This document shows positions 10,264 through 20,459 of a stretch of 47,041 nucleotides of DNA, piece after piece. The DNA comes from Frankia nepalensis. GTDB lineage: Bacteria; Actinomycetota; Actinomycetes; Frankiales; Frankiaceae. How positions within the stretch are numbered: the stretch's first letter is position 1; each line of letters begins with the position of its first letter. The notes under the pieces were generated by a model. It had not been told where the DNA came from. It worked only from the letters and a program-made list of their open reading frames with translations, and did no database searches. The stretch is taken from contig NZ_JADWYU010000227.1 of the NCBI RefSeq assembly GCF_016786325.1, forward strand, positions 1-47,041. The letters run 5' to 3'. The translations under genes and the position numbers were made by a program.

Positions 10264-10572
10264 ATGGCGGCACAGAAGATCCGCATCCGGCTCAAGGCCT
10301 ATGACCACGAGGTCATCGACAGCTCGGCGCGCAAGATTGTCGAGACCGTGACCCGGACCGGGGCGCAGGTCGCGGGTCCGGTGCCGCTGCCGACGGAGAA
10401 GAACATCTACTGCGTCATCCGGTCGCCGCACAAGTACAAGGACAGCCGCGAGCATTTCGAGATGCGCACGCACAAGCGGCTCATCGACATCCTTGACCCG
10501 ACGCCGAAGACGGTCGACTCGCTCATGCGGCTTGACCTCCCCGCCGGTGTCGACATCGAGATCAAGCTGTAA
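10264..10572 (+). CDS. rpsJ: 30S ribosomal protein S10
   Basis: S10 is part of the 30S head and, in the NusE role, of antitermination complexes with NusB. The 102-residue protein matches the normal length and shows the family sequence [14 protein letters not shown] at the N-terminus and the loop [20 protein letters not shown]. The ATG at 10264 is preferred to the GTG at 10231, which would add 11 residues not expected in the family. It heads the S10 operon, whose promoter must lie between 10125 and 10263; TAGGTAAC near 10194 is a weak candidate -10 region. Confidence 0.97.
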   Translation: MAAQKIRIRLKAYDHEVIDSSARKIVETVTRTGAQVAGPVPLPTEKNIYCVIRSPHKYKDSREHFEMRTHKRLIDILDPTPKTVDSLMRLDLPAGVDIEIKL

Positions 10573-10590
10573 GAGGGGCCGGGCGCAGCC

Positions 10591-11292
10591 ATGCTCAACC
10601 GCAACTACCGAGGGCTCCTGGGCACCAAGCTCGGGATGACCCAGGTCTGGGACGCGCAAAACCGCGTCGTACCGCTCACCGTCATCCAGGCCGGTCCCAA
10701 CGTCGTGACCCAGGTGAAGACCCCGGACATCGACGGATACTCGGCCGTGCAGCTCGGTTACGGTGAGATCGACCCCCGCAGGACCAACAAGCCGACCCGG
10801 GGGCACTTCGCCGCCGCCGGCGTGACTCCGCGCCGCCACCTGGCCGAGCTGCGGACCGCCGACGCCGGCAACTACTCGACCGGCCTCGAGCTGGACAGCT
10901 CGGTCTTCTCGGCCGGCGAGGTCGTCGACGTCACCGGCACCTCCAAGGGCAAGGGCTTCGCCGGTGTCATGAAGCGGCACGGCTTCAAGGGCCTGGGCGC
11001 CGGCCACGGCGTCGAGCGCAAGCACCGCTCGCCGGGCTCGGTCGGCGGCTGCGCCACCCCGGGCCGGGTGTTCAAGGGCCTGCGGATGGCCGGCCGGATG
11101 GGCAATGTGCGGGTCACCGTCGCCGGCCTGACCGTGCACGCGGTCGACGCCGAGCGGGGCCTGCTGCTGATCAAGGGCGCTGTCCCCGGTGTGGACGGTG
11201 GGCTGGTCTTCGTGCGCAGCGCGGCGAAGCGGCCGGCTCCGGCCGACTTCCAGCCGGCGGCCGCCGCGGAGAAGGCTGAGGTTTCGGCATGA
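10591..11292 (+). CDS. rplC: 50S ribosomal protein L3
   Basis: L3 is an early assembly protein near the peptidyl-transferase centre. The 233-residue protein has the conserved start region [13 protein letters not shown] and the central loop [19 protein letters not shown], followed by [19 protein letters not shown]. The last 20 residues are Ala/Pro/Glu-rich ([17 protein letters not shown]) and probably form a loose tail beyond the usual end. The stop overlaps the rplD start as ATGA. Confidence 0.97.
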   Translation: MLNRNYRGLLGTKLGMTQVWDAQNRVVPLTVIQAGPNVVTQVKTPDIDGYSAVQLGYGEIDPRRTNKPTRGHFAAAGVTPRRHLAELRTADAGNYSTGLELDSSVFSAGEVVDVTGTSKGKGFAGVMKRHGFKGLGAGHGVERKHRSPGSVGGCATPGRVFKGLRMAGRMGNVRVTVAGLTVHAVDAERGLLLIKGAVPGVDGGLVFVRSAAKRPAPADFQPAAAAEKAEVSA

Positions 11293-12005
11293 CCACCACG
11301 TTCCGTAAGTCCCACGCCGGCGAGACGCGCACCGTGACGGTGCACGCGCCGGCGGGGGGCGAGGCCGGCTCCGCCGAGCTGCCGGGCGAGATCTTCGACG
11401 TCCAGGTGAACGTCCCGCTGATCCACCAGGTCGTGGTGGCCCAGCAGGCCGCGGCCCGCCAGGGCACGCACGACACCAAGACCCGCGGCGAGGTTCGCGG
11501 CGGTGGCAAGAAGCCGTACCGGCAGAAGGGCACCGGCCGCGCGCGGCAGGGCTCACTGCGCGCCCCGCAGTTCACCGGCGGTGGCACCGTGCACGGCCCG
11601 ACGCCGCGCAACTACGAGCAGCGGACCCCGAAGAAGATGAAGGTCGCGGCGCTGCGCGGCGCCCTGTCCGACCGGGCCCGCGGCAACCGGATCCACATCG
11701 TGTCCTCGCTCGTCAGCGGCGACACGCCGTCCACGAAGTCGGCCCTGGCCAGCCTGTCGGCGATCGCCGACAGCCGGCGTGTGCTGGTCGTCGTGGAGCG
11801 GACCGACGAGCTGACCTGGAAGAGCCTGCGCAACGCCCCGGCGGTGCACCTGCTCGACCCGGGCCAGCTCAACACCTACGACGTGCTGATCAGCGACGAC
11901 ATCGTGTTCACCGAGGCCGCCCTCGCCGCGTTCCTCGGCCGCGCGAACGCGTCCGGCACCGAGAACGCCGAGACTTCGGAGCTCGCCGAGGAGGCGGACC
12001 AGTGA
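11289..12005 (+). CDS. rplD: 50S ribosomal protein L4
   Basis: L4 reaches into the peptide exit tunnel with a long loop. The loop is recognisable in this 238-residue protein as [22 protein letters not shown], followed by [13 protein letters not shown]. In E. coli L4 also represses the S10 operon through its leader; no counterpart of that leader was recognised here. The protein is longer than the E. coli one (201 residues), mainly through a Thr/Ala-rich N-terminal segment and an acidic C-terminal tail ([14 protein letters not shown]). The start and stop overlap both neighbours by four bases. Confidence 0.97.
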   Translation: MTTTFRKSHAGETRTVTVHAPAGGEAGSAELPGEIFDVQVNVPLIHQVVVAQQAAARQGTHDTKTRGEVRGGGKKPYRQKGTGRARQGSLRAPQFTGGGTVHGPTPRNYEQRTPKKMKVAALRGALSDRARGNRIHIVSSLVSGDTPSTKSALASLSAIADSRRVLVVVERTDELTWKSLRNAPAVHLLDPGQLNTYDVLISDDIVFTEAALAAFLGRANASGTENAETSELAEEADQ

Positions 12006-12298
12006 TCCCCGATCCGCGCGACATCATCCTCAAGCCGGTCGTCTCGGAGAAGAGCTACGGCCTGCTGGACGAGAACGTCTACACGTTCATCGTCCGCCCG
12101 GACGCGAACAAGACCCAGATCAAGATCGCGGTCCAGCAGATCTTCAACGTCCGGGTGCTGAACGTGAACACCATCAACCGGCCTGGGAAGCGCAAGCGGA
12201 CCAAGTACGGCTACGGGCAGCGCAAGGCCACCAAGCGGGCGATGGTCAGCCTCGCCCCCGGTGACTCCATCGAGATCTTCGGCGGCCCGGGCGCGTAA
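12002..12298 (+). CDS. rplW: 50S ribosomal protein L23
   Basis: L23 lies at the mouth of the exit tunnel and is the docking site for trigger factor and the signal recognition particle. The 98-residue protein has the usual size and the family pattern [13 protein letters not shown] at the start, then [19 protein letters not shown] and the basic loop [20 protein letters not shown]. The start is GTG inside the rplD stop (GTGA), so translation is coupled. Confidence 0.97.
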   Translation: MIPDPRDIILKPVVSEKSYGLLDENVYTFIVRPDANKTQIKIAVQQIFNVRVLNVNTINRPGKRKRTKYGYGQRKATKRAMVSLAPGDSIEIFGGPGA

Positions 12299-12317
12299 CG
12301 GAGAACTGGACTAGATC

Positions 12318-13151
12318 ATGGGAATTCGTCGTTACAAGCCCACGACTCCGGGGCGCCGTGGCGCGAGCGTGGCCGACTTCGTCGAGATCACCCGCGACCA
12401 CCCGGAGAAGTCGCTGGTCCGCCCCCTGCATTCCAAGGGCGGCCGCAACGCGCACGGCCGGATCACCACCCGCCACCAGGGCGGCGGCCACAAGCGTGCC
12501 TACCGGGTGATCGACTTCCGGCGGGACAAGGACGGCGTCCCGGCCAAGGTCGCGCACATCGAGTACGACCCGAACCGCACCGCGCGGATCGCGCTGCTGC
12601 ACTACGCGGACGGCGAGAAGCGCTACATCGTCGCGCCGGTCAAGCTCAAGCAGGGCGACGTGGTCAGTTCGGGCGTCGGCGCGGACATCAAGCCGGGTAA
12701 CGCGCTCCCGCTGCGCAACATCCCGACGGGCACCGTGGTGCACAACGTCGAGCTGCGCCCCGGCGGCGGCGCGAAGATCGCCCGTAGCGCCGGCGCGAGC
12801 GTGCAACTGGTCGCCAAGGACGGGCCGTACGCCCAGCTGAGGATGCCCTCGGGCGAGATGCGCAAGGTGGACGCCCGCTGCCGGGCGACCGTCGGCGAGG
12901 TCGGCAACGCCGAGCAGAGCAACATCAACTGGGGCAAGGCCGGCCGGATGCGCTGGAAGGGCCGTCGCCCGACCGTGCGTGGCGTGGCGATGAACCCGGT
13001 CGACCACCCGCATGGTGGTGGTGAGGGCAAGACCTCCGGTGGCCGGCACCCGGTCAACCCGAAGGGCCGCCCCGAGGGCCGCACGCGCGCCACCCGCAAG
13101 GCCAGCGACAAGCTGATCGTGAGCAACCGGAAGAAGGCGAAGCGCCGGTGA
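12318..13151 (+). CDS. rplB: 50S ribosomal protein L2
   Basis: L2 is needed for subunit joining and peptidyl-transferase activity. The 277-residue protein has the normal length and the hallmark regions [19 protein letters not shown] and [17 protein letters not shown], which includes the universally conserved His near the active site. The ATG at 12318 lies 19 bases after rplW. The 51 bases between its stop and rpsS carry a strong GGGAGGAGG ribosome site for the next gene. Confidence 0.98.
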   Translation: MGIRRYKPTTPGRRGASVADFVEITRDHPEKSLVRPLHSKGGRNAHGRITTRHQGGGHKRAYRVIDFRRDKDGVPAKVAHIEYDPNRTARIALLHYADGEKRYIVAPVKLKQGDVVSSGVGADIKPGNALPLRNIPTGTVVHNVELRPGGGAKIARSAGASVQLVAKDGPYAQLRMPSGEMRKVDARCRATVGEVGNAEQSNINWGKAGRMRWKGRRPTVRGVAMNPVDHPHGGGEGKTSGGRHPVNPKGRPEGRTRATRKASDKLIVSNRKKAKRR

Positions 13152-13202
13152 TCGCGGTAGCCGCCAAGAAGTACCACCACTGAGCAGGGAGGAGGAGACA
13201 CA

Positions 13203-13484
13203 ATGCCACGCAGCCTGAAGAAGGGCCCGTTCGTCGACGACCACCTGCTCAAGAAGGTGGACGAGCAGAACGAGAAGGGCACCAAGCACGTCATCAAGAC
13301 GTGGTCGCGGCGTTCGACCGTGATCCCGGACATGCTGGGCCACACCATCGCGGTGCACGACGGCCGCAAGCACGTGCCGGTGTTCATCACCGAGGGCATG
13401 GTCGGTCACAAGCTCGGGGAGTTCGCCCCGACCCGGACCTTCCGCGGCCACGTGAAGGAAGACCGGAGGTCGCGCCGTGGCTGA
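13203..13484 (+). CDS. rpsS: 30S ribosomal protein S19
   Basis: S19 sits in the 30S head and contacts S13 and the A-site finger region. The 93-residue protein has the family start [18 protein letters not shown] and the segment [23 protein letters not shown] strong ribosome site (AGGGAGGAGGAG) precedes the ATG. Its 3' end overlaps the rplV start by eight bases, which suggests coupled translation. Confidence 0.98.
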   Translation: MPRSLKKGPFVDDHLLKKVDEQNEKGTKHVIKTWSRRSTVIPDMLGHTIAVHDGRKHVPVFITEGMVGHKLGEFAPTRTFRGHVKEDRRSRRG

Positions 13485-13887
13485 CGATCTCGTCGATGGC
13501 CTGACCCGCGCGGGGCTTCCCGGCGCCAAGGCGACCGCTCGTTACGTGCGGGTCTCGCCGACCAAGGCCCGCCGGGTCGTCGACCTGGTCCGCGGCCGCT
13601 CGGCCCAGGAGGCGCTCGACATTCTCGAGTTCGCCCCTCAGGCCGCCAGCTCCGACGTCTACAAGGTCGTGCGCAGCGCCATCGCGAACGCCGAGAACAA
13701 CCACGGTCTCGACCCGGACACGCTGTTCGTCGGCGAGGCGTACGTGAACGAGGGCCCGACGCTCAAGCGGATCCGTCCGCGGGCGCAGGGCCGGGCCTAC
13801 CGCATCCGTAAGCGGACCAGCCACATCACGATCGTCGTGGAGAGCGTCGCGCCGGCCGAGGATGCCAAGAACAGGAGGGCCCGGTAG
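13477..13887 (+). CDS. rplV: 50S ribosomal protein L22
   Basis: L22 lines the exit tunnel together with L4. The 136-residue protein has the family core [32 protein letters not shown] and the tunnel loop region [21 protein letters not shown]. It starts with GTG within the rpsS coding region and has a GGAGG site at 13466-13470. Its stop shares a base with the rpsC start. Confidence 0.97.
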   Translation: MADDLVDGLTRAGLPGAKATARYVRVSPTKARRVVDLVRGRSAQEALDILEFAPQAASSDVYKVVRSAIANAENNHGLDPDTLFVGEAYVNEGPTLKRIRPRAQGRAYRIRKRTSHITIVVESVAPAEDAKNRRAR

Positions 13888-14870
13888 TGGGGCAGAAGGT
13901 CAACCCGCACGGGTTCCGGCTCGGCATCACGTCGGAGTTCACGTCGCGCTGGTACGCCGACAAGCAGTACAAGGCGTACGTCGGCGAGGACGTCAAGATC
14001 CGTAAGATGATGTCCAAGGGCATGGAGCGGGCCGGCATCAGCCGGGTCGACATCGAGCGGACCCAGGGCCGCCTGCGGGTCGACATCCACACCGCGCGGC
14101 CGGGCATCGTCATCGGTCGCCGCGGCGCGGAGGCCGACCGGATCCGTGGCGATCTGGAGAAGCTGACCGGCAAGCAGGTGCAGCTCAACATCCTCGAGGT
14201 CAAGAACCCCGAGGTGGACGCGCAGCTGGTCGCCCAGGGCGTGGCCGAGCAGCTCTCGAGCCGGGTCAGCTTCCGGCGCGCGATGCGCAAGGCGATGCAG
14301 AGCGCGATGAAGGGCGGCGCGAAGGGCATCCGGGTGCAGTGCTCGGGTCGCCTGGGTGGCGCCGAGATGAGCCGGTCGGAGTTCTACCGCGAGGGCCGGG
14401 TGCCGCTGCACACCCTGCGGGCGGACATCGACTACGGCTTCTACGAGGCCCGCACGACCTTCGGCCGGATCGGCGTGAAGGTCTGGATCTACAAGGGCGA
14501 CGTGGTGCAGAGCCGCGCCGAGCGCGAGGCGCAGGAGGCGCTGCAGCGCCAGCAGCGGCGGGAGCGCCCGCCGCGTCGGGGCCCGCGTTCCGGCTCGTCC
14601 GGGACGACCACGGGCGGCACCGAGGCAGGTCGCGCCGCGGCTCGCGGTGAGCGTCGGGGCCGGGGAGGCGCCGCCGCGCCCGCCGCGCCGGCTGAGGCCG
14701 CCGCGCCCGCTGAGGCCGTCGAGGCCGCCGCGCCTGCCGAGGCGCCGACCGCCACGCCGGAGGTAGTCGCCGCGGCGGCCACCCCGGACGCGGCGCCGGC
14801 CGCCCCCGAGACGGCCGCCCCCGAGACGGCCGCGCCGGAGACGACCGCGCCGGAGAAGGCGGAGGAGTAG
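13887..14870 (+). CDS. rpsC: 30S ribosomal protein S3 with long Ala/Pro/Glu tail
   Basis: S3 guards the mRNA entry channel and has helicase activity together with S4. The KH-type RNA-binding domain is visible as [17 protein letters not shown], and the C-terminal domain as [31 protein letters not shown]. The 327-residue protein is about 90 residues longer than E. coli S3. The extra part begins after about residue 215 with basic residues ([14 protein letters not shown]) and ends in an acidic tail of repeated PETAA units. The tail is probably unstructured. The start is GTG overlapping the rplV stop by one base. Confidence 0.97.
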   Translation: MGQKVNPHGFRLGITSEFTSRWYADKQYKAYVGEDVKIRKMMSKGMERAGISRVDIERTQGRLRVDIHTARPGIVIGRRGAEADRIRGDLEKLTGKQVQLNILEVKNPEVDAQLVAQGVAEQLSSRVSFRRAMRKAMQSAMKGGAKGIRVQCSGRLGGAEMSRSEFYREGRVPLHTLRADIDYGFYEARTTFGRIGVKVWIYKGDVVQSRAEREAQEALQRQQRRERPPRRGPRSGSSGTTTGGTEAGRAAARGERRGRGGAAAPAAPAEAAAPAEAVEAAAPAEAPTATPEVVAAAATPDAAPAAPETAAPETAAPETTAPEKAEE

Positions 14871-14874
14871 GACA

Positions 14875-15291
14875 ATGCTGATTCCCCGTAAGGTGGCGCA
14901 CCGCAAGCAGCACCACCCGAAGCGGACCGGGGCGGCCAAGGGCGGGACCAAGATCGCGTTCGGTGAGTTTGCGATTCAGGCGCTCGAGCCGGCGTACGTG
15001 ACCAACCGGCAGATCGAGTCGGCCCGTATCGCGATGACCCGGCACATCCGGCGTGGTGGAAAGGTCTGGATCAACATCTACCCGGACCGTCCGCTGACCA
15101 AGAAGCCGGCCGAGACCCGGATGGGTTCCGGTAAGGGCTCGCCCGAGTGGTGGGTGGCGAACGTCAAGCCGGGCCGGATCATGTTCGAGCTGTCGGGCGT
15201 CGCCGAGCCGGTGGCCCGCGAGGCCATGCGGCGCGCGATCCACAAGCTCCCGATGAAGTGCCGGTTCGTGACCCGTGAAGGTGGTGCGTGA
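14875..15291 (+). CDS. rplP: 50S ribosomal protein L16
   Basis: L16 helps place A-site tRNA near the peptidyl-transferase centre. The 138-residue protein has the standard length and family regions [35 protein letters not shown] and [19 protein letters not shown]. The GGAGGAGTAGGACA sequence before the ATG supplies a ribosome site that lies inside the rpsC end. Its stop overlaps the rpmC start. Confidence 0.98.
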   Translation: MLIPRKVAHRKQHHPKRTGAAKGGTKIAFGEFAIQALEPAYVTNRQIESARIAMTRHIRRGGKVWINIYPDRPLTKKPAETRMGSGKGSPEWWVANVKPGRIMFELSGVAEPVAREAMRRAIHKLPMKCRFVTREGGA

Positions 15292-15535
15292 TGGCGACCG
15301 CGACCACCGCGGACGAACTGCGCGCGCTGTCCGGCGCCGACCTCGTGGACAAGCTCCGCGAGGCCAAGGAGGAGCTGTTCAACCTCCGGTTCCAGAACGC
15401 GACCGGGCAGCTCTCCAACAACCGCCGGCTGCGGGCTGTTCGGCGTGACATCGCCAAGATCTACACGGTGATGCGGGAGCGCGAGCTCGGCCTCACGGTC
15501 GACCCGACGTCCGCCCCGGCCGACGAGACAGCGGA

Positions 15536-15539
<4 letters not shown>
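15291..15539 (+). CDS. rpmC: 50S ribosomal protein L29
   Basis: L29 lies beside L23 at the tunnel exit. The 82-residue protein shows the two-helix pattern [26 protein letters not shown] and [23 protein letters not shown]. It carries a short Pro/Ala/Glu tail of about 15 residues beyond the usual end. ATG 15291 shares a base with the rplP stop; GTG 15288 would add a single residue and cannot be excluded. The stop overlaps the upstream rpsQ start as GTGA. Confidence 0.95.
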
Positions 15540-15838
<299 letters not shown>

Positions 15839-15845
15839 TAGGTGA

Positions 15846-15876
15846 GGTGCCCCGCCGCCGACCGCGGCGGGGCACC
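15846..15876 (+). terminator. Strong hairpin between rpsQ and rplN
   Basis: GGTGCCCCGCCGC (15846-15858) pairs perfectly with 15864-15876 around a five-base loop, starting seven bases after the rpsQ stop. It looks like a terminator or processing site inside what is usually one transcript, and splits the S10 genes from the spc genes starting with rplN. Confidence 0.65.
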
Positions 15877-15958
15877 CGCCACGATGGCGAAGCCTCCCGG
15901 ATGCGGCGGCTTCAGACGGTGATTGGGAAATTCGCCGCAAGCGGGTCAGGAGCTCGAA

Positions 15959-16327
15959 GTGATTCAGCAGGAGACGCGCCTGAGGGTCGCCGACAACACG
16001 GGCGCGCGGGAGATCCTGTGCATCCGGGTGCTGGGCGGCTCGGGTCGTCGGTACGCGGGTATCGGCGACATCATCGTGGGCACGGTGAAGGACGCGCTGC
16101 CCGGCGCCGGCGTGAAGCGCGGCGACGTGGTCAAGGCGGTCGTGGTGCGCACCGCCAAGGAGCGGCGGCGGCCGGACGGCTCCTACATCCGGTTCGACGA
16201 GAACGCCGCCGTGCTCATCCGGGACGGCGGGGACCCGCGTGGTACCCGTATCTTCGGGCCGGTCGGCCGCGAGCTGCGGGACAAGAAGTTCATGAAGATT
16301 ATTTCGCTCGCGCCGGAGGTGCTGTAG
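15959..16327 (+). CDS. rplN: 50S ribosomal protein L14
   Basis: L14 forms an intersubunit bridge and is the binding site of the silencing factor RsfS. The start is taken as GTG 15959, which gives the expected N-terminus (M)[16 protein letters not shown] and 122 residues; the TTG at 15923 would add 12 unrelated residues. Family segments [15 protein letters not shown] and [23 protein letters not shown] are present. CAGGAGC supplies a ribosome site. It heads the spc part of the cluster after a 120-base gap. Confidence 0.97.
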   Translation: MIQQETRLRVADNTGAREILCIRVLGGSGRRYAGIGDIIVGTVKDALPGAGVKRGDVVKAVVVRTAKERRRPDGSYIRFDENAAVLIRDGGDPRGTRIFGPVGRELRDKKFMKIISLAPEVL

Positions 16328-16330
16328 GCC

Positions 16331-16657
16331 GTGGCCGGTATGAAGATCAAGAAGGGCGACACGGTCCAGGTCATCTCCGGCAAGGACCGCGGTCTGAAGG
16401 GGAAGGTCATCCGGGCCATCCCCGCGGAGAACAAGGTGGTCGTGGAGGGCGCGAACCGGGTCACCCGGCACACCCGCGTCCAGACCTCGACCCGTGGCTC
16501 GCAGTCGGGTGGCATCGTCACCCAGGAGGCTCCGATCCACGTCAGTAACGTCATGATCGTGGACCCGAGCGACGGTCGCCCGACCCGTGTCGGCTACAAG
16601 ATCAACGAGGACGGCACCAAGGTGCGCATCTCGCGTCGCACCGGTGCCGAGCTGTAG
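16331..16657 (+). CDS. rplX: 50S ribosomal protein L24
   Basis: L24 starts 50S assembly by binding the 5' end of 23S rRNA. The 108-residue protein has the KOW motif at its N-terminus ([21 protein letters not shown]) followed by [22 protein letters not shown] and ends in [11 protein letters not shown]. The GTG start lies three bases after the rplN stop, so translation is probably coupled. Confidence 0.97.
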   Translation: MAGMKIKKGDTVQVISGKDRGLKGKVIRAIPAENKVVVEGANRVTRHTRVQTSTRGSQSGGIVTQEAPIHVSNVMIVDPSDGRPTRVGYKINEDGTKVRISRRTGAEL

Positions 16658-16674
16658 GGATCGGACGAACTCAG

Positions 16675-17244
16675 ATGACTGTGACCACTGAGGCGCCCGC
16701 GGTGCCGCGACTCAAGCAGCGGTACCGCGAGGAGATCGCGCCGGCGCTGCGCGAGCAGTTCAGCTACGCGAACGTCATGCAGATCCCCGGCGTCGTGAAG
16801 GTCGTCGTCAACATGGGTGTCGGCGACGCCGCCCGCGACGCCAAGCTCATCGACGGCGCCCTGCGGGACCTGGCGGCCATCACCGGCCAGAAGCCGGCCG
16901 TGCGCCGGGCGACCAAGTCCATCGCGCAGTTCAAGCTGCGTGAGGGCATGCCGATCGGCGCGAAGGTGACGCTGCGCGGCGACCGGATGTGGGAGTTCCT
17001 CGACCGGCTCGTCACGATCGCGCTGCCCCGCATCCGTGACTTCCGTGGGCTCTCGCCCAAGCAGTTCGATGGGCGCGGCAACTACACGTTCGGCGTGACC
17101 GAGCAGTCGATCTTCCATGAGATCGACATCGACAGGATCGACCGGGTGCGCGGTATGGACATCACGGTCGTCACCACCGCCACCACTGATGACGAGGGCC
17201 GGGCGCTGCTGCGCGCGCTGGGCTTCCCGTTCCGGGAGAACTAG
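16675..17244 (+). CDS. rplE: 50S ribosomal protein L5
   Basis: L5 binds 5S rRNA and contacts P-site tRNA. The 189-residue protein has the normal length. Family regions include [44 protein letters not shown] and [21 protein letters not shown]. The ATG lies 17 bases after rplX with a GGGATCGGACGAA stretch as a weak ribosome site. Confidence 0.98.
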   Translation: MTVTTEAPAVPRLKQRYREEIAPALREQFSYANVMQIPGVVKVVVNMGVGDAARDAKLIDGALRDLAAITGQKPAVRRATKSIAQFKLREGMPIGAKVTLRGDRMWEFLDRLVTIALPRIRDFRGLSPKQFDGRGNYTFGVTEQSIFHEIDIDRIDRVRGMDITVVTTATTDDEGRALLRALGFPFREN

Positions 17245-17248
17245 AAGC

Positions 17249-17434
17249 ATGGCGAAGAAGGCGCTAGTCGAGAAGGCCGCTCGCAAGCCGAAGTACGCGG
17301 TCCGTGGCTACACCCGCTGCCAGCGGTGTGGCCGGCCGCGCTCGGTCTACCGGGTGTTCGGGCTCTGCCGCGTGTGCCTGCGGCAGATGGCGCACCGGGG
17401 CGAGCTCCCCGGCGTGACCAAGAGCAGCTGGTAG
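17249..17434 (+). CDS. rpsZ: 30S ribosomal protein S14, zinc-binding short form
   Basis: This is the short (61-residue) S14 that carries a zinc ribbon: CQRC near residues 24-27 and CRVC near residues 40-43. Bacteria often own a second, zinc-free S14 used under zinc shortage; none is in this window. The family end [11 protein letters not shown] is complete. The start ATG lies four bases after rplE. The gene is also named rpsN in many annotations. A strong hairpin follows its stop. Confidence 0.97.
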   Translation: MAKKALVEKAARKPKYAVRGYTRCQRCGRPRSVYRVFGLCRVCLRQMAHRGELPGVTKSSW

Positions 17435-17438
17435 TAGT

Positions 17439-17466
17439 CCGGGGGCTCGACCTGTCGAGCCCCCGG
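17439..17466 (+). terminator. Strong hairpin between rpsZ and rpsH
   Basis: CCGGGGGCTCGA (17439-17450) pairs perfectly with 17455-17466 around a four-base loop, beginning four bases after the rpsZ stop. It has the shape of a GC-rich terminator within the ribosomal cluster and is followed by about 80 bases before rpsH. Confidence 0.65.
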
Positions 17467-17546
17467 TGTCAGTAACACCACCCAGTCGCGGTAGGCCCGA
17501 CGCCCGGTAGGGACGCCGGGAACCCCCGTGAGGAAGGCGTCAACTC

Positions 17547-17954
17547 ATGACGATGACCGATCCGATTGCGGACATGCTCACGCGTGTTCGCAATGCCAAC
17601 CGGGCGTACCACGACCGGGTGGTGATGCCGCACAGCAAGATCAAGGTGCACATTGCCGAGATCCTGCAGCAGGAGGGCTACATCCTCGGCTGGCACGTCG
17701 AGGAGCCCGCCGCCGGCGGGCCCGGCAAGAACCTCGTGATCGATCTCAAGTACGGCCCGAACCGGGAGCGTTCGATCGCGGGCGTGAAGCGCATCAGCAA
17801 GCCCGGCCTGCGGGTGTACGCGAAGTCGACCAACCTGCCGAAGGTGCTCGGCGGCCTGGGCGTGGCGATCATCTCCACGTCCTCCGGGCTGCTGACCGAC
17901 CGGCAGGCGAACAAGCGTGGCGTGGGCGGGGAAGTCCTCGCCTTCGTCTGGTAG
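17547..17954 (+). CDS. rpsH: 30S ribosomal protein S8
   Basis: S8 binds the central domain of 16S rRNA and in E. coli represses the spc operon. The 135-residue protein begins [18 protein letters not shown] and ends with the family segment [33 protein letters not shown] ribosome site precedes ATG 17547; the second ATG two codons later is less likely. It follows a hairpin, so it may be transcribed partly from its own promoter. Confidence 0.97.
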   Translation: MTMTDPIADMLTRVRNANRAYHDRVVMPHSKIKVHIAEILQQEGYILGWHVEEPAAGGPGKNLVIDLKYGPNRERSIAGVKRISKPGLRVYAKSTNLPKVLGGLGVAIISTSSGLLTDRQANKRGVGGEVLAFVW

Positions 17955-17965
17955 GGGGTGCCGAG

Positions 17966-18502
17966 ATGTCACGCATCGGCCGTCTGCCGATTCAGGTACC
18001 GAGCGGTGTCGAGGTGACCCTCGACGGCCCGCAGGTCACCGTCAAGGGCCCGAAGGGCACCCTCACGCACACCGTCGCCGCGCCGATCACCGTCGACCGG
18101 GAAGAGAGCCAGATCGTGGTCAAGCGCCCGGACGACGAGCGCAACTCGCGCGCGTTGCACGGCCTGACCCGCACGCTGGTCAACAACATGGTCGTCGGCG
18201 TCACGGCCGGCTACTCGAAGACGCTGGAGATCGTCGGCGTCGGCTACCGTGTCGCCGCCAAGGGCTCCGACCTGGAGTTCGCGCTCGGCTACAGCCACCC
18301 GGTGCCGGTCAAGGCCCCGGAGGGCATCCGGTTCGAGGTGCAGACCCCGACCCGCTTCGTCGTGCACGGCATCGACAAGCAGCTGGTCGGCGAGGTCTCT
18401 GCCAAGATCCGCGGTCTGCGCAAGCCCGACCCGTACAAGGGCAAGGGTGTGCGCTACCAGGGCGAGGTCGTCCGCCGCAAGGTCGGCAAGACCGGGAAGT
18501 AG
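17966..18502 (+). CDS. rplF: 50S ribosomal protein L6
   Basis: L6 stabilises the factor-binding region near the sarcin-ricin loop. The 178-residue protein has the standard length, starting [17 protein letters not shown], with the two-domain pattern and the C-terminal signature [15 protein letters not shown]. The ATG lies 11 bases after the rpsH stop with GGGGGTG as its site. Confidence 0.98.
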   Translation: MSRIGRLPIQVPSGVEVTLDGPQVTVKGPKGTLTHTVAAPITVDREESQIVVKRPDDERNSRALHGLTRTLVNNMVVGVTAGYSKTLEIVGVGYRVAAKGSDLEFALGYSHPVPVKAPEGIRFEVQTPTRFVVHGIDKQLVGEVSAKIRGLRKPDPYKGKGVRYQGEVVRRKVGKTGK

Positions 18503-18512
18503 GAGATAGATC

Positions 18513-18887
18513 ATGGCTGTGAGCCTCACCGCCAGCGCCAAGCGGCGGACTGCCCGGCTGCGCCGGCACGCCCGAGTGCGCAAGCGGGTCTCCGGTACCC
18601 CGGTCCGTCCGCGTCTCGTCGTGACCCGCTCCTCGCGGCACATCTATGCCCAGGTCATCGACGACGCCGCCGGTCGCACCCTGGCCGCCGCCTCCACCCT
18701 GGACACGTCGCTGCGCGGCGCCGAGGGCGACAAGACCGCGCAGGCCCGCGAGGTCGGCAAGCTGGTCGCCGAGCGCGCCAAGGCCGCCGGCGTCGCCGCC
18801 GTCGTGTTCGACCGCGGCGGCCGTACCTACCACGGCCGGATCGCGGCGCTCGCGGACGCGGCGCGCGAGGGCGGGCTGGACTTCTGA
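18513..18887 (+). CDS. rplR: 50S ribosomal protein L18
   Basis: L18 binds 5S rRNA together with L5 and L25. The 124-residue protein has the basic N-terminus and the family patterns [20 protein letters not shown] and [33 protein letters not shown] site lies just before the ATG, ten bases after the rplF stop. Confidence 0.98.
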   Translation: MAVSLTASAKRRTARLRRHARVRKRVSGTPVRPRLVVTRSSRHIYAQVIDDAAGRTLAAASTLDTSLRGAEGDKTAQAREVGKLVAERAKAAGVAAVVFDRGGRTYHGRIAALADAAREGGLDF

Positions 18888-18913
18888 TGCGTTCTACGAA
18901 GGAGATGTTCTAG

Positions 18914-19522
18914 ATGCCAGGCCAGCAGCGCCGTGGCGGCGGCGCCGGCGGCTCCGACCGCCGTGAGCGCCGGGACCGCTCGGGAGGCGGCCCGGCGCAG
19001 GAGAAGAACGCCTACGTCGAGCGGGTAGTCGCGATCAACCGAGTGGCCAAGGTCGTCAAGGGTGGCCGCCGGTTCAGCTTCACCGCGCTCGTCGTGGTCG
19101 GAGACGCGGACGGCACCGTCGGCGTCGGCTACGGGAAGGCCAAGGAGGTGCCCGCGGCCATCGCCAAGGGCGTCGAGGAGGCCAAGAAGCACTTCTTCAA
19201 GGTGCCGCGGATCGGCGCGACGATCCCGCACCCGATCCAGGGCGAGGCGGCCGCGGGCGTCGTGCTGCTCAAGCCGGCCTCGCCGGGTACCGGCGTCATC
19301 GCCGGTGGCCCGGTGCGCGCCGTGCTGGAGTGCGCCGGCGTGCACGACGTGCTGTCGAAGTCGCTCGGCTCGTCCAACCCGATCAACATCGTGCACGCGA
19401 CGGTGGCCGCGCTGCGCGGGCTGACTCGTCCCGAGGAGATCGCGGCCCGCCGCGGCCTGCCGCTCGAGGACGTGGCTCCGCCGGCGATGCTGCGGGCGCG
19501 CGCCGCGGGGGCGAGTGCGTGA
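18914..19522 (+). CDS. rpsE: 30S ribosomal protein S5
   Basis: S5 helps keep translation accurate and is the site of spectinomycin-resistance changes. The 202-residue protein has the double-stranded-RNA-binding core [20 protein letters not shown] and the later region [26 protein letters not shown]. The first 35 residues are Gly/Arg-rich ([17 protein letters not shown]), a longer leader than in E. coli. An AAGGAG site lies nine bases upstream. The stop shares a base with rpmD. Confidence 0.98.
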   Translation: MPGQQRRGGGAGGSDRRERRDRSGGGPAQEKNAYVERVVAINRVAKVVKGGRRFSFTALVVVGDADGTVGVGYGKAKEVPAAIAKGVEEAKKHFFKVPRIGATIPHPIQGEAAAGVVLLKPASPGTGVIAGGPVRAVLECAGVHDVLSKSLGSSNPINIVHATVAALRGLTRPEEIAARRGLPLEDVAPPAMLRARAAGASA

Positions 19523-19704
19523 TGGCGACGCTGCGGATCACCCAGGTCAAGTCCGAGATCGGCGGCCTGCGTAACCAGCGGGAGACGCTGCGGACCCTCG
19601 GCCTGCGGCGCATCAACGCGACCACCGAGCGCGAGGACACCCCGCAGGTCCGCGGAATGATCAGGACCGTGGCGCACCTCGTCACGGTCGAGGAAGTGGA
19701 CTGA
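19522..19704 (+). CDS. rpmD: 50S ribosomal protein L30
   Basis: L30 is a small 50S protein found in many but not all bacteria. The 60-residue protein has the family core [33 protein letters not shown] and ends with the helix [17 protein letters not shown]. The ATG overlaps the rpsE stop by one base, and rplO starts one base after its own stop. Confidence 0.97.
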   Translation: MATLRITQVKSEIGGLRNQRETLRTLGLRRINATTEREDTPQVRGMIRTVAHLVTVEEVD

Positions 19705-19705
19705 A

Positions 19706-20197
19706 ATGGCGGAATTGACCAAGGACGCCGCGGAGGCTGGCGCGGCCGAGCGCGGGCGCGCGCTCAAGCTGCACCACCTGCGGCCCGCGCCGGGCGCCAA
19801 CCGGCCGAAGATCCGGGTCGGGCGCGGTGAAGGCTCGAAGGGCAAGACCGCGGGACGCGGTACCAAGGGTTCCAAGGCCCGCAAGCAGGTGCCGGCTACC
19901 TTCGAGGGTGGCCAGATGCCGCTGCACATGCGGGTTCCGAAGCTCAAGGGCTTCAAGAACCGCTTCCGGGTCGAGTACCAGGTGGTGAACGTGGCCACCC
20001 TCGCCGAGCTGTTCCCCGAGGGCGGCCAGGTCGGCGTCGACCAGCTGGTCGCCGCTGGCGCCGTCCGCAAGAACGCGCTCGTCAAGGTTCTGGGCGACGG
20101 TGAGATCGGCGTCGCGCTGCACGTGAGCGCGCACGCGTTCTCCGGGTCCGCTCGTGAGAAGATCGCCGCTGTCGGCGGGAGCGTCACCGAAGTGTGA
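19706..20197 (+). CDS. rplO: 50S ribosomal protein L15
   Basis: L15 is a late assembly protein of the 50S subunit. The 163-residue protein has the basic Gly-rich region [23 protein letters not shown] and [19 protein letters not shown] typical of the family. The N-terminus carries about 15 additional residues (Ala/Glu-rich). It is the last gene of this block before a terminator-like hairpin and the secY leader. Confidence 0.98.
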   Translation: MAELTKDAAEAGAAERGRALKLHHLRPAPGANRPKIRVGRGEGSKGKTAGRGTKGSKARKQVPATFEGGQMPLHMRVPKLKGFKNRFRVEYQVVNVATLAELFPEGGQVGVDQLVAAGAVRKNALVKVLGDGEIGVALHVSAHAFSGSAREKIAAVGGSVTEV

Positions 20198-20201
20198 GAT
20201 C

Positions 20202-20229
20202 GGGGACGGGCGCACGCGCGTCCGTCCCC
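20202..20229 (+). terminator. Terminator-like hairpin after rplO
   Basis: GGGGACGG (20202-20209) pairs with CCGTCCCC (20222-20229), with partial pairing further in, and is followed by TTT. It lies five bases after the rplO stop and would separate the spc block from secY. Confidence 0.6.
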
Positions 20230-20235
20230 TTTCGG

Positions 20236-20264
20236 TAGACACTGGACTTAGGTGCCGATAAGTC
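20236..20264 (+). promoter_or_regulatory. Candidate promoter for secY-adk-map
   Basis: TAGACA (20236-20241) matches the -35 consensus at five of six bases, and TAAGTC (20259-20264) could be the -10 box, with a 17-base spacer. It lies just after the rplO terminator and about 195 bases before secY. Confidence 0.38.
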
Positions 20265-20459
20265 TCGGGGCGCCGGCGGTCCGGTCGACCGAGAGGATCA
20301 TGGGTACCCGATGGGGCGCCGCCCGGTGCCATGTCGGGACTCGTGAGCCTCAGGTGCTGTTACAGTCGCCTCACGGCGTCCGGACGTTCCGCCGGATAAC
20401 CCGCCCCTCGCGGTCCGGCGCCGTCCGCGTTCGCGTCGTTCCCCCCGGCAGGAGGAGCC

